Below are positions 27,192 through 36,395 of a stretch of DNA of 64,000 nucleotides, piece by piece (within the stretch, counting starts at the first letter, position 1; each line of letters begins with the position of its first letter). Source of the stretch: G963422445 sp963422445. Its GTDB lineage: Bacteria; Pseudomonadota; Alphaproteobacteria; Thalassobaculales; Thalassobaculaceae. Under the pieces are notes generated by a model. It was not told the DNA's origin. It ran no database searches and saw only the letters and a list, made by a program, of their open reading frames with translations. The DNA lies in assembly GCA_963422445.2 (NCBI GenBank), contig OY729512.2, positions 744,001 to 808,000 of the forward strand. Reading direction: 5' to 3'. The position numbers and the translations under genes were made by a program.

Positions 27192-28412
27192 TCAGATCAC
27201 CGGGCCGCCGACGATGCCACGGTCGTGGAGGTCGGCGATTGCGTGGTCGGGCAGCCGCAAAGCCTCTGCGAGTACGGCATCGGTATCCGCGCCGAGAATC
27301 GGTGCGGGGGCGACCGGCCGGCTGGAAATCGCCGAAAACCGCAGCGGCAGTCCGGCTGCGAGATGTGCGCCAATGCCGGGTTGCGAGACATGCTCCATCA
27401 TCGGGTTGGTCGTGGAGCACCGGGGATCATCGCGCAGCAGTTCCGTGAAGGTCTGATACGGTCCCCAAAGGACGCCGGCCGTCTGCATTGACCGTCGTAC
27501 ATTATCCAGATCCCGCGTGGCAATCCATGGTTCGATCAATGTCACGATGGCATCGCGGGCCAGATACCTGTCGCCTTCGGCATCGCAATCGAGTCCCCGC
27601 TCGGCTTCCAGCCGCGCCACGGCGTCTTCAATTCCGACGGCTTTCTTGAGGCGCTGCCATTGTGCGCGGGTCAGCGCCGTGAGCATCACTCTCCGGCCGT
27701 CCGATGTTCTGAAATCATGGCCGAACGCGCCGTAGACATTGTTCCCGTCTGCGGCCCGGTTTCGTCCGAGCAATTCGGCCTCGGCGATGTGGCCGAGGGC
27801 GCTGGCGACCCAGAGCGCAACATCGGACAGGGCGAGGTGGATGAGTTCGCCCTTGCCCTCACGGCCGCGCCGGCGTTCTGCCGCAAGGACCCCCGTTGCC
27901 GCCATGCTGCCGGTAATCAGATCCCAGGCCGGCAACAGGTGATTGACCGGTCGGTCGGAATTGCGGGGTCCGGTGGCAAACGGGAATCCCATCGCGCAGT
28001 TGATAGTGTAGTCGACCGCGCCGGATCTGTCATGGTTACCAAGAATGTTCAGCATGATCAGATCTTCGCGCAGCGGTGTCAGATGGTCGTAACCGAAGGG
28101 GCCGCCGGGAGGATGATTGGTCAGAAAAACGCCGCGGTCGGGACCGGACTCACAGATCAGCGCGCGAACAAGATCACGTCCCTCTTCGGACCTGGTATTC
28201 ACAGCGATTGATTTCTTGCCCTTGTTGAGCCCCGCCCAATAGAGACTTCGACCGTGATCGTCGATCGGCCAACGGCGATGATCCATGCCGCCTTCAACAG
28301 GATCGAAGCGAATGACCTCGGCTCCAAGTTGTGCGAGTGTCATGCCACCGAGTGGCGCGGCGACGAAGGCGGATCCTTCGATGACCCGAAGGCCTTTGAG
28401 AAGATCGTACAT
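27192..28412 (-). CDS. mct: Class III CoA-transferase, probable mesaconyl-C1-CoA-C4-CoA transferase
   Basis: A 406-aa CaiB/BaiF-family enzyme. The wording follows Mct of the 3-hydroxypropionate bi-cycle along its whole length: GLRVIEGSAFVAAPLGGMTL, AQLGAEVIRFDPVEGGMDHR, WAGLNKGKKSIAV, NHLLPAWDLITGSMAATGVL (with the Asp expected to form the aspartyl-CoA intermediate), LALSDVALWVASALGHIAEA and CSTTNPMMEHVSQPGIG. Mct moves CoA within mesaconyl-CoA from C1 to C4. Databases often call such proteins 2-methylfumaryl-CoA isomerase. None of the partner enzymes (Mch, Meh, Mcl) is in the window, so the pathway context is unknown. The gene is convergent with znuA and intact. Confidence 0.82.
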   Translation of the reverse strand: MYDLLKGLRVIEGSAFVAAPLGGMTLAQLGAEVIRFDPVEGGMDHRRWPIDDHGRSLYWAGLNKGKKSIAVNTRSEEGRDLVRALICESGPDRGVFLTNHPPGGPFGYDHLTPLREDLIMLNILGNHDRSGAVDYTINCAMGFPFATGPRNSDRPVNHLLPAWDLITGSMAATGVLAAERRRGREGKGELIHLALSDVALWVASALGHIAEAELLGRNRAADGNNVYGAFGHDFRTSDGRRVMLTALTRAQWQRLKKAVGIEDAVARLEAERGLDCDAEGDRYLARDAIVTLIEPWIATRDLDNVRRSMQTAGVLWGPYQTFTELLRDDPRCSTTNPMMEHVSQPGIGAHLAAGLPLRFSAISSRPVAPAPILGADTDAVLAEALRLPDHAIADLHDRGIVGGPVI

Positions 28413-29333
28413 GGAGGTGTTCGTTCCCGATCTGATGATGTTGCGCCCGCGTCCCCGATAATGCGCAAGATGCCGTTGATTGTCAGTACCGGGACTATGG
28501 CAGGCGGGACTTGAACCACTGTCAATACGATGTTGCTGACGGCAGACCGATACACGGAGTTACTTGTTGCAGGGATCTGGTTGCAAACCGACCGTTGGTG
28601 GTGCTGAACGGTCGGGTCGCCCGGCTGCTTCATCACTACTCTGGCGTGCGGTCTGTACCAGATTGAGTGCGCCTGAAGGGCGAAACAGGCGCGCACGGTC
28701 CTTGCGATCCGAGATCCTTACAGTGAGACGGATATCGTTCAGGCCACAATCGGACTTCGGTGTTCTCAGGTGTTCCATTGGTTTGTCACAGGGATTCATA
28801 TCGCCAAATGAAACCAATGGGTGCCTGGCGTGGACTCACTGTAAAATGTAGCGTTCAGTCGGTGCCCAGATCAGGATGGATCCCGTCCGGCAGGTCTATC
28901 GATGAAGGTGCCGTTCTCTCGGATAGTTCGCCCGTCTGCCCGGAGCAGAAGACCTCATCTCGTTCGACGCAATGGCCTGTTACAGGTTCCGTTGGACAGA
29001 GAATGTCAATACGCGTGCCAACTTGCCAGTGAACAAGACGCTTTTAAGGCCAAGCATCCGATCGTCAATCATCGCGACGATGTTGGTTTCAGATGATGCC
29101 GGGACACGACGAAAATGATCGTGGGAATTGCAGAGGTGACCATGATCATCAAGTCATTGATGCCGTGAGAACTGATGTTTCGTAACGGTTTCCTGCGTTC
29201 GTGCCGTCCCGAACGCCGTTCCAGATATCAAAAATAGGAAAAAGCGCGGTCTTCCTGCCTGACTTGTCGTGCGGCCCCTTATCCATGTCGGCAGGCAGCG
29301 GTCGGGGAACATTCCTGACCGTGTCTGGAAATT
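28413..29333. other. Intergenic stretch without a recognisable gene
   Basis: About 920 bp between the CoA-transferase start and the Panacea pseudogene. Short frames exist but none shows a recognisable domain or conserved motif. It may hold the mct promoter near 28420-28500 and eroded coding DNA beyond. Confidence 0.5.
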
Positions 29334-29510
29334 TTACGACCAGTTTCGCGATCGTACAGTGCTTCCCTTGTAGTGATTCCGGATCAAAGATTCGGGAATG
29401 AAGGCATTTCTCCCTTCACGGTACCAGGTTTCATGCTACGGCGTACTGGGAGCATGCGGTATCTGCGACAATTGCGCACCTGTCAGCACACCGTATTTGT
29501 CGATAACCTA

Positions 29511-30685
29511 GTGTCCTGTACGCAAAGTTCGTATTGTTAAGGGGGTGGTGTCGATTCGGGGGGCATGGTGATGCGACTTTCGGTGGAGATCAAGCTGAGC
29601 GCGGACGAGCGCAACGAGCTTGAGCGGCTGGCGCGCGGGCGCAAAGTCTGGCGAGGCCTGTCCGATCGGGCGCACATCGTGCTGCTGGCGGCCGAAGGGC
29701 TTACCAATGTGCAGATTGGGAGCGTGCTGGGCGTGACCAGCCAGACCGCCAGGAAGTGGCGCAATCGCTTCGCAGAGCATCGTCTTGACGGGCTTGACGA
29801 CGAGCCGCGCTCCGGCCGTCCCCGGCGCATCGATGACGACGCCGTGGCCGAGGTGGTGCGCAAGACGCTTGAGGAGAAGCCTCGTGACGCGACCCAATGG
29901 AGCACGCGCTCGATGGCGCAGGCGACGGGGTATGCGCCGTCGACGGTCAATCGCATCTGGCGAGCCTTTTCCCTTCAGCCGCACAGGAGCGAGACCTTCA
30001 AGCTCTCGGCAGACCCCTACTTCGTGGACAAGACGCGCGACATCGTGGGGCTCTACGTGGACCCGCCGCAGCATGCCATGGTCCTCTGCGTGGACGAGAA
30101 ATCGCAGGTTCAGGCCCTCGATCGCACCCAGCCGCTGCTGCCGCTGCGCCCGGGGCAGGTCGAGCGGCGCACTGATTACAAGCGCAACGGCACGACCTCG
30201 CTCTTCGCAGCCCTTGACGTCGCCACAGGCAAGGTCATCGGACAGTGCTATCGGCGCCACCACAGCGTGGAGTTCCGCAAGTTCCTGGATCACGTCGAGG
30301 CCAACGTGCCGCCCGACCTCGAGATCCACATCGTCATGGACAACTACTCGACCCACAAGACGAAGACGATCCGCGACTGGTTCGCCCGGCGACCGCGCTG
30401 GCATGTTCACTTCACCCCGACCTCTGCCTCGTGGCTCAACCAAGTCGAGCGCTTCTTCGCCGATCTGACAGAGAAGCAGATCCGGCGCGGGGTTCACCGA
30501 TCGACCGTCGAGCTGGAGCAGGCGATCACCGGGTACATCGACACCGTCAACGAGGACCCCAAGCCCTTCCGCTGGCACAAGACAGCCGATGAAATCCTGG
30601 CGTCCATCAAGCGCTTCTGCCTCAGGACCCTCGAAACCGCTGCAGCCGCAACATCATAACGGTACGAACTTTGGAATCAGGACAC
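29511..30685 (+). mobile_element. IS630-family element, copy 1, TA target duplication
   Basis: 1,175 bp with inverted ends GTGTCCTGTACGC and the mirror of GTGTCCTGATTCC, flanked by TA (29509-29510 and 30686-30687). A second, inverted copy is at 59190-60367. It interrupts the Panacea gene. Confidence 0.92.
29565..30659 (+). CDS. IS630-family transposase
   Basis: A 364-aa transposase with an intact frame. The N-terminal helix-turn-helix region (RAHIVLLAAEGLTNVQIGSV, TARKWRNRFAEHRLDGLDD) precedes the DDE core: VLCVDEKSQVQALDRTQP (first Asp), IHIVMDNYSTHKTKTIRDWF (second Asp) and TSASWLNQVERFFADLTEKQ (Glu). It differs from the 59-kb copy by one missing His codon in RRTHDYKRNG and a few substitutions. 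That loop residue is unlikely to abolish activity, so this is one of the few potentially active transposases here. Confidence 0.92.
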   Translation: MVMRLSVEIKLSADERNELERLARGRKVWRGLSDRAHIVLLAAEGLTNVQIGSVLGVTSQTARKWRNRFAEHRLDGLDDEPRSGRPRRIDDDAVAEVVRKTLEEKPRDATQWSTRSMAQATGYAPSTVNRIWRAFSLQPHRSETFKLSADPYFVDKTRDIVGLYVDPPQHAMVLCVDEKSQVQALDRTQPLLPLRPGQVERRTDYKRNGTTSLFAALDVATGKVIGQCYRRHHSVEFRKFLDHVEANVPPDLEIHIVMDNYSTHKTKTIRDWFARRPRWHVHFTPTSASWLNQVERFFADLTEKQIRRGVHRSTVELEQAITGYIDTVNEDPKPFRWHKTADEILASIKRFCLRTLETAAAATS

Positions 30686-30910
30686 TAGTCGACCAGATCA
30701 CTCTCGAATTCGTCCAGATTGGCCGGATGGCCGCGTAGCTCGTTAACCGGATTTGCCCTGTAGGCATTGAACGCGCGATAGACAACCGGCACAATCGGGC
30801 CAAGCATCCAGCCATAGCTGATGTCGACAAGCTTGATAATTTGCAACGGCGTCAACGATCCGGTCGTGTTGGCCGTTCACTCGATCAAACTGTACGCAAC
30901 TGCCGTGGCA

Positions 30911-31216
30911 TCATGACGTCGCGTCACTTGGTACATTATCGGCTTCCCCTCGTGCTTGCGCAATCTCGTAACGAGCCTGCATCCGAATCCAGTGATCGGC
31001 GGTGCACCAGCCGATATCCTCTAAGGCTATCGCCACGCTTTCGGATGTCCTCGCCTTGCCGTTCAACAGGCACGACAGCGTTCCTCGCTCACAGCTCAGG
31101 TGCACCGCTGTATCGGTCACGGTCCATCCAACATCGTCCATGCTCTCACGGATCAGTTCTCCCAAGCATGGCGGGTTCAGCATCGGGCCAACAAGATCGT
31201 TCGCAATATCGTTCAT
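30911..31216 (-). CDS. higA: HigA-family antitoxin
   Basis: A 101-aa XRE-type helix-turn-helix protein with the HigA layout: NPPCLGELIRESMDDVGWTV (NPPHPGExLRE motif), the HTH TDTAVHLSCERGTLSCLLNG and ALEDIGWCTADHWIRMQARY followed by EIAQAR. A second in-frame ATG at 31183 (MLNPPCLGEL) may be the real start. HigA neutralises the HigB RNase and represses its own operon. Only a possible scrap of higB lies upstream. The downstream Panacea pseudogene start overlaps its 3' end, so the three formed an operon. The antitoxin frame itself is intact. Confidence 0.85.
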   Translation of the reverse strand: MNDIANDLVGPMLNPPCLGELIRESMDDVGWTVTDTAVHLSCERGTLSCLLNGKARTSESVAIALEDIGWCTADHWIRMQARYEIAQARGEADNVPSDATS

Positions 31217-31235
31217 CGCCAGCGCCCCAATCCGG

Positions 31236-31274
31236 TCAATGATAGTCGATCAGGTTCACATGGGTGCGATTCCA
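31236..31274 (-). pseudogene. Possible C-terminal remnant of a HigB toxin gene
   Basis: Just upstream of higA the minus strand reads WNRTHVNLIDYH and a TGA stop. HigB toxins commonly end with a (V/L)xxxDYH tail directly before higA. The frame is blocked by TAG one codon before the Trp and nothing else of the toxin is visible. Only a dozen residues support this, so it is tentative. Confidence 0.35.
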
Positions 31275-31447
31275 CTATGGTGTCGTCATTTCTTTGATGA
31301 TTTCGTAATAGCTCTATTTTTTGTTACGCCCATTTAAATTCGAGGCGCAACACGTCTGATAGAGGTTAAAGATCCTGTATCCGCAGCATGTTAGTGGCGG
31401 TCAAGTGATGGTGATACTCTCCAAAGTGGATACAAAGGAGGGATATC

Positions 31448-32093
31448 ATGCCCTCAGGATACCATCACCTGACCTTCGAGCAACGATGCCGGATCGAGGC
31501 GCTTCCTGAAAGGGGCGCTGCGCTGCGCACGATGGCCCGGGCACCTGGCTGCCATGTCTCGACGATCGGCCGGGAGGTGAAGCGGAATACCGGTCGGCGG
31601 GGATACCGGATTAAGCAGGCGCATCGCCTGGCGACCGGACGCGGCCTGATCCCGAACCGGGTCGATATCCGCGAGCACCCTGCGGTGGTCGACGAAAAGA
31701 CCCGGACTGGCGACCGGGAGGTCGATCCGATCATCGGATCCCGGCACCGGGGTGCGGTGGTGTCTGACGTCGTTTGCGCCGCTGGTGCACACGCTGACGG
31801 CAGATAACGGCAAGGTATTTGCCGGCGATCAGGCCCTCTCCGAAGACCTGTCAGCGGGATTTTTCTTCGCCACGCCTTACCATTCCCGGGACCGCGGCCT
31901 GAACGCGCATACGAATGGCCTGGTTCGGCAGTACTTTGACAAAACGATCGATTTCCGCACTGTTGAAGCGTCGGCGGTGCATGATGTCGAGCATCAGCTC
32001 AAGACCCGGCCGCGCCGGGTTCCGGGCGACCGGACGCCGGCGGCCGTGTTCGGTGACGCGCTTCGGGGTATCGGAGTATTGCTGACACGGTGA
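31448..32093 (+). pseudogene. IS30-family transposase with internal deletion
   Basis: The N-terminal HTH part is YHHLTFEQRCRIEAL and STIGREVKRNTGRRGYR. The first catalytic region appears as TGDREVDPIIGSRHRGAVVS (the family has GDxIIGxxHxxAxVT). The next frame, from 31752, resumes at PLVHTLTADNGKVFAGDQAL (second Asp) and ends with FATPYHSRDRGLNAHTNGLV and RQYFDK. The segment normally linking these blocks is missing and the frame changes. At about 215 codons it is much shorter than the usual 300-380 aa. Confidence 0.85.
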
Positions 32094-32615
32094 GTGCTGC
32101 CGGGCCTGCCTGCTCCTGTGTCAGGTGAGACCCTGTCTCGCCTCGGCCACAGGACCGCCACCCAGGGACAGGTCTGGAACCGCCGCAGGACCACGCATGA
32201 CGCAGCCGGACATGCGGCACACAACACCGTTTCAGGGTTTGCTTCTCCATCACCAGTGACGGGTCTTGACGCCTCTCCTGCGGGCGCCTGTGAACGGTCA
32301 TGACCGAACGACCGGTACCCGGGACCCAATCAAAGCCAGCCGCTTGAGGCGCGAAACCATCCCCGGAAAAATCAGTCCGGGGGCCAGCCACTCCGATACA
32401 CTATTCCCCATTGGAGGGCCTCACCTGTCACGACCCCTTGTTGCCGTTTCGGACTCCGAACCGGGTTACTTTTCTCCCTCTTGAGCTACGAGAATGTTTT
32501 CACAATATGGTGCATTATCATTACGCGCCGTCATGCTGTTCAGGACTTCAAACCAGACGGCATTGAAGCGGCCGGACTTCAGCAGGGCCCGGATGCCCAG
32601 GATCCCTTGACTACC
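32094..32615. other. Intergenic stretch without a recognisable gene
   Basis: About 520 bp between the IS30 remnant and DUF772-type IS copy B. No gene is recognisable. Near 32495 the sequence TTTTCACAATATGGT matches the reverse complement of the core of the dispersed promoter-like repeat, which may be a fourth, fragmentary copy. Confidence 0.45.
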
Positions 32616-34112
32616 GAGCTTCTTGCAAAATTGCCGGCCCGACCGGTTTTTTGCCTTCTCGAGGCTGATTTTGTTGTCGAGGGCCTGGGTTTCGGGGCCA
32701 CCCGTGGTCTGTTGTGTTTCCACAATAACAAGATACCGAGGAGGTGACCCCGATGACCCTTGGCTCGACCCTATCCGATCTCTGGCACCGATTTCAAGGG
32801 GACCTTTTCCCTGCGTTGGCTGAGGCGGTCGGTCCTCTCCTCGAGACGCACAAGCGTTTCGTGACAGCTCTCGATCTCGTCAAGGTGGAGGGCTTCGTCG
32901 ATGAGGTGTGGACCGGTCCGGGTCGGCCCCGGGAGGATCGCCGGGCGCTGGCCCGTGGCTTCATCGCCAAGGCAGTATGGGATCTGCCGACGACCCGCCA
33001 CCTGATCGACAGGCTCAAGGTGGACCCGACGTTGCGCCGACTGTGCGGCTGGTCGCGTGTCGCGGAGATCCCGAGTGAAGCGACGTTTTCGCGGGCGTTC
33101 GCCGAATGGTCGCAGTCCCGTCTTCCGGAGAGGATGCACGCGGCTCTGGTTGCAGAGACACTGGGCGATGCGCTCATCGGCCACGTGTCGAGGGACCCGA
33201 CGGCCATCGAGGCCCGGGAGACGCCGGCCCCGACGCCGAAGGCCAGGACGCCGAACCGCAAGCGCGGCCGGCCCCGCAAGGGCGAGGAGAGGACGAAGGA
33301 GCCTGGGCGTCTCGAACAGCAAGCGAACGGGATGGATCTCGATGAGAGGCTCGACGCGCTGCCGAAGGTCTGCGATCACGGGGCAAAGAAGAATGCCAAG
33401 GGGGTCATGGAGGCTTGGCGCGGTTACAAGCTGCATATCGACACAGCAGACTGCGGGGTGCCGCTGAGTACCGTTCTCACCTCGGCATCCGTCCATGACA
33501 GCCAGGTCGCGATCCCGCTGGCGATGATGACCGCCGGGCGTGTGACCAATCTCTACGATCTCATGGACGCGGCCTATGATGCCAGGGAGATCTACCAGAT
33601 GAGCGAACGGCTTGGCCATGTGCCGATCATCGATGTCAATCCGCGCCGGGACAAGGACCTCAAGGAGGAGCGAGACCGGGAGGCCCGGGCCCGGCGTGCA
33701 ATAGGCCATGTCGATCCCGAGACCGTGCGGTTCCGGATCCGGTCCGGTGTCGAGAGGACCAACGCCCGCCTCAAGGATGAGTTTGGCGGGCGCCATGTCC
33801 GCGTCCGTGGACATTCCAGGGTCGCCTGCCATCTCATGGTCGGCATCCTGGCCCTGGCGGCTGACCCGTTGATACGTCTCGCCGTCCCATAGCGCGGCTC
33901 CGACAACGCATGCCGACCCTTCACGGCCCTCTCGAAGAGAGTGGCCCGGAGAGGCGTATCCTGATGTCCACAAAGGTCCCTGTTTGTTCTCATCATCTCT
34001 GATGAGACACCGCGAATCCATGGATTCCGACCTCCAGGTGCAGAGGTGACCGGAAGCAACCGACCGATCCGGGCTCACCGGACCCTGGGGACAGGAATTT
34101 TGCAAGAGGTTC
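32616..34112 (+). mobile_element. DUF772-type IS, copy B, no target duplication
   Basis: Ends match copies A and C (GAGCTTCTTGCAAAATT and AATTTTGCAAGAGGTTC). The flanks TACC (left) and TGTC (right) do not form a duplication, unlike copies A (ACGG) and C (TGTC). The right flank TGTC equals the duplication of copy C. This hints at recombination between copies but could be chance. Confidence 0.85.
32753..33892 (+). CDS. Transposase of the DUF772-type IS, copy B (intact)
   Basis: About 379 aa from ATG 32753 (an in-frame GTG at 32744 also exists), with GAGGAG upstream. The N-terminal half is the DUF772-like domain: TTRHLIDRLKVDPTLRRLCG and PSEATFSRAFAEWSQSRLPE. A basic linker RKRGRPRKGEER precedes the DDE half: AWRGYKLHIDTADCGVPLST, DAAYDAREIYQMS, IIDVNPRR and SGVERTNARLKDEFGGRHVR. 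No lesion relative to its siblings was seen, so it is a candidate active copy. Confidence 0.88.
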   Translation: MTLGSTLSDLWHRFQGDLFPALAEAVGPLLETHKRFVTALDLVKVEGFVDEVWTGPGRPREDRRALARGFIAKAVWDLPTTRHLIDRLKVDPTLRRLCGWSRVAEIPSEATFSRAFAEWSQSRLPERMHAALVAETLGDALIGHVSRDPTAIEARETPAPTPKARTPNRKRGRPRKGEERTKEPGRLEQQANGMDLDERLDALPKVCDHGAKKNAKGVMEAWRGYKLHIDTADCGVPLSTVLTSASVHDSQVAIPLAMMTAGRVTNLYDLMDAAYDAREIYQMSERLGHVPIIDVNPRRDKDLKEERDREARARRAIGHVDPETVRFRIRSGVERTNARLKDEFGGRHVRVRGHSRVACHLMVGILALAADPLIRLAVP

Positions 34113-34161
34113 TGTCGCTAATTGATATCATTATGATTCAGACACTAAGACATCCCGCGAA

Positions 34162-35618
34162 CAGCAATTCTCCTTATGGCGTTTTTCGTTGCATTGCGGC
34201 CTTTCGTGTTGGTTTTTTTGGCGGTTTTGCGGTTGGAGGGATGGGCTTGGCGCGGGGGCCGGGGATCAAGCGTTTGCGGGAGGCGGGATGCCCGTGATGA
34301 CGGTTCTCATGAGGACCGCCCATGACGCGAAGACATGGTAGGCGGTGATCGCGCGGATGTGCTCGAACAGGCGCCTTCGGGCTCCGAGTGCGTGCCGCGC
34401 CCGCCGCCAGGATGCTTCGATCAGGTCGCAGGCCGTGTGCAGGGCGAAGGCCAGCAGATTGAGCACGACCAGGATGCTGGCCAGTGTCTGGCTGCCATGC
34501 CCGAAATTGTGTTCGAGGTTGTAGCCGTTGGTCTTCAGGACGTTGAAGGTCTCGTTCTCGATCTTCCAGCGGGCACGCCCGCAGGCGGCGATGTCGGCGG
34601 CGGTGTCTCGCGTGACGGCAAGGTCGGTGACGAAGCTGTTGCGGTAGGTCACCTTGCCGTCGGGCTTGGCGATCTCGACCTCCAGCCAGTTGACGACGAG
34701 CGCGTCGGCGCCGTCGCGCAGCGGCACGCCATTCATCCAGCGATAGCGATGGCGGCGCCTGGCCGCGCCCCTGCCCACGGTCTGGCACACCTTGTCCAGC
34801 ACGACGCCATGGGTGTATTCGCTCAACGTCTTGTGGCTGGACGGCTTGCACACGAAGATGAAGCTCCCGCCCGCAGCGCGCACCGCCTCGCAGATCGGCT
34901 GGCGGGACTAGAGATCGTCGCCCAGATAGACCGGTCTCAGCCCGGCCACACAAGGCCCCAGGCGGGCCAGCCAGCGCTGCGCCGCGCGGCTCTCGCAGTC
35001 CTGCTTCGCCGAGCCGTCTTGCGGGCGCACGAACTCCGGCGCCAGAGGCAAGGCGCGGCGCTGCCCCGGCGCCACCAGAGCGGCGCCGACAAAGCTGTGG
35101 AAATACTCCACATCCTCGCCCCGCCGGCGCGTCGAGCAGTGCGCGCAGTGGATCGTGCCGGAACGGAAAGGCTCCGAGCCGTCCAGCGCGATCAACACCC
35201 GATCGTCCAGGCAGCGCAGACCCGACAAGGCGCCGGCACCATCCAGGTCATCGACAAGCGCCGAAAACACCGCGTCGAAATGATCCGTCGGCGCCCCATC
35301 CAGCATCCGCCGGATATGGCTGTCGCACGGAACCCGCTCCATGCCGAACAGCGTCCCGGCGTTCGAAGCGCCGCGCTGCGCCGACAGCAGGCGCTGATGC
35401 GCCAGAAACGACGGGCTCTGCATGAAAAACACCGAAAACGCCGCAAGCCCGATGTCTCTCATGGCATAGCGCGTGTTGCGTCCCGAGCGCTTGTCGGGCA
35501 ACGCCGCGCACCGCTTCCCCAGCACATCCATGTATCGTTCAAGACGCTTCATACAACAACTTGAATCACATCTCCAAGCCTTTGAAAACCCCTGATAACT
35601 CCAAAAGGAGAATTGCTG
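34162..35618 (-). mobile_element. DDE insertion sequence (ISNCY/IS4-like), copy 2, 9-bp target duplication
   Basis: 1,457 bp with the same ends as copy 1, flanked by perfect 9-bp repeats TCCCGCGAA (34153-34161 and 35619-35627). It is one base longer than copy 1, which fits the deletion there. Only 49 bp separate it from DUF772-type IS copy B. Confidence 0.92.
34266..35552 (-). pseudogene. Transposase of the 9-bp-duplication IS, copy 2, amber codon
   Basis: From ATG 35552 (MKRLERYMDVLGKRC) the frame is open through the site that is frameshifted in copy 1 (RGASNAGTLFGMERV). It stops at TAG 34908-34910 in VYLGDDL-stop-SRQPIC, where copy 1 has a Tyr codon (TAT to TAG). Downstream the same frame runs to 34266. 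The two copies were inactivated independently, at different sites. Confidence 0.9.
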
Positions 35619-35861
35619 TCCCGCGAAGGCCTTCAGATGTAGTTTCTCGCCCTGCAAGTAGGTCCAGAGATTAGCGAATCGCCTCCCGGCCAAAGATACA
35701 ATCTCCATGCAATACGGTCGCTGCGCGTTCCGGCATCCGTGATCAACACGCAGATCCGGCTTCGGACGAACCGGATTGTGAAAGCTCGGTCCTGGATCTG
35801 CTGCGATGGCTGGTTCGACACTGTATTGTCCTGTCGCGCAATGACTGGCACCGTGTCAGCC

Positions 35862-36281
35862 TTATCCATCGCCCGTCGTAAGGCGAAATCGCGGAAGATC
35901 GTCTGCGAGATGCAGCCATGGCATCTGCTCGGACGTGAACACATGGAAGGATGGGCTGTAAGCCGCCGGGTCGTCGAGGCTCGTAGCATAGAGATGGACT
36001 TCGTCCGGAAACCGGTCGGCTTCGTAAGCCATCGGCGTACCGCAGGTCCGGCAAAACCGGCGGCGTACGCCAAGCGATGAACTGAACAACGCCGGCGCCT
36101 CGCCGGTCCAGCGCAAGGCTGAGTCCGGCACGCCCAGAAAACTCGCCATCGGTGCCGATGTCTGCCGCCGGCAACTCTCGCAATGGCAGTGGCCGGCCCA
36201 GTTGACCGGACCGTCGAAACTGTATGTGACGCGGCCGCAAAGACAGCGGCCCGAGGTCGAGATTGTCGTCATGCTGATCAT
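35862..36281 (-). CDS. GFA (glutathione-dependent formaldehyde-activating) family zinc protein
   Basis: A 139-aa protein with the GFA beta-fold and its zinc ligands: GRCLCGRVTYSFDG, CHCESCRRQTSAP and RRFCRTCGTPMAYEAD. The family is named after Gfa of methylotrophs, but most members, like this one, have no established substrate. AGGAGG lies just before ATG 36281 and 11 bases before ATG 36272, so the start is uncertain by three residues. It is divergent from nothing obvious; the next gene on the same strand upstream is the broken oxidoreductase. Frame intact. Confidence 0.88.
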   Translation of the reverse strand: MISMTTISTSGRCLCGRVTYSFDGPVNWAGHCHCESCRRQTSAPMASFLGVPDSALRWTGEAPALFSSSLGVRRRFCRTCGTPMAYEADRFPDEVHLYATSLDDPAAYSPSFHVFTSEQMPWLHLADDLPRFRLTTGDG

Positions 36282-36395
36282 TGCCTCCTGTTATCAGGGT
36301 TTGTTCGCCGTGCCAGACGCCAACAGCGAGCATCAGCTGGTCTGTGGTGGTACAACGATATGTGATGCTGCTCCTGCAATCCATGCGTCCCGAGT

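Larger units (their letters stand above)
29334..30936 (-). pseudogene. Panacea-domain (DUF4065, SocA-like) protein, split by IS630
   Basis: Minus-strand pieces at 30690-30936 and 29334-29508 join into one DUF4065 frame when the IS630 is removed. The upstream piece starts at ATG 30936, overlapping the end of higA, and reads HDATAVAYSLIE, a TGA, then TGSLTPLQIIKLVDISYGWM and GPIVPVVYRAFNAYRANPV. The downstream piece reads VIDKYGVLTGAQLSQIPHA then STP-amber-HETWYREGRNAFIPESLI. These match the family (LTPLKLxKLxYxAxGW, GPVVPxVYxxF, LSxLTHxxxxPW, GxNxxIP). There are in-frame stops (TGA near 30900, TAG at the insertion point, TAG 29436-29438) and a likely internal deletion. Panacea proteins act as antitoxins or adaptor-like regulators. 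Confidence 0.72.

Noticed and set aside
32771..34105. 444-codon minus-strand frame
   Set aside because: Antisense shadow of the intact DUF772-type transposase; it has no domain, and similar shadows recur opposite copies A and C.
34335..35564. 409-codon plus-strand frame (and the matching frame at 8700-9761)
   Set aside because: Antisense of the 9-bp-duplication IS transposase, whose DDE motifs are on the minus strand.
35619..35708. Short minus frame MEIVSLAGRRFANLW as the start of a gene interrupted by the IS
   Set aside because: When the IS is removed the frame ends after about 35 codons and shows no family.
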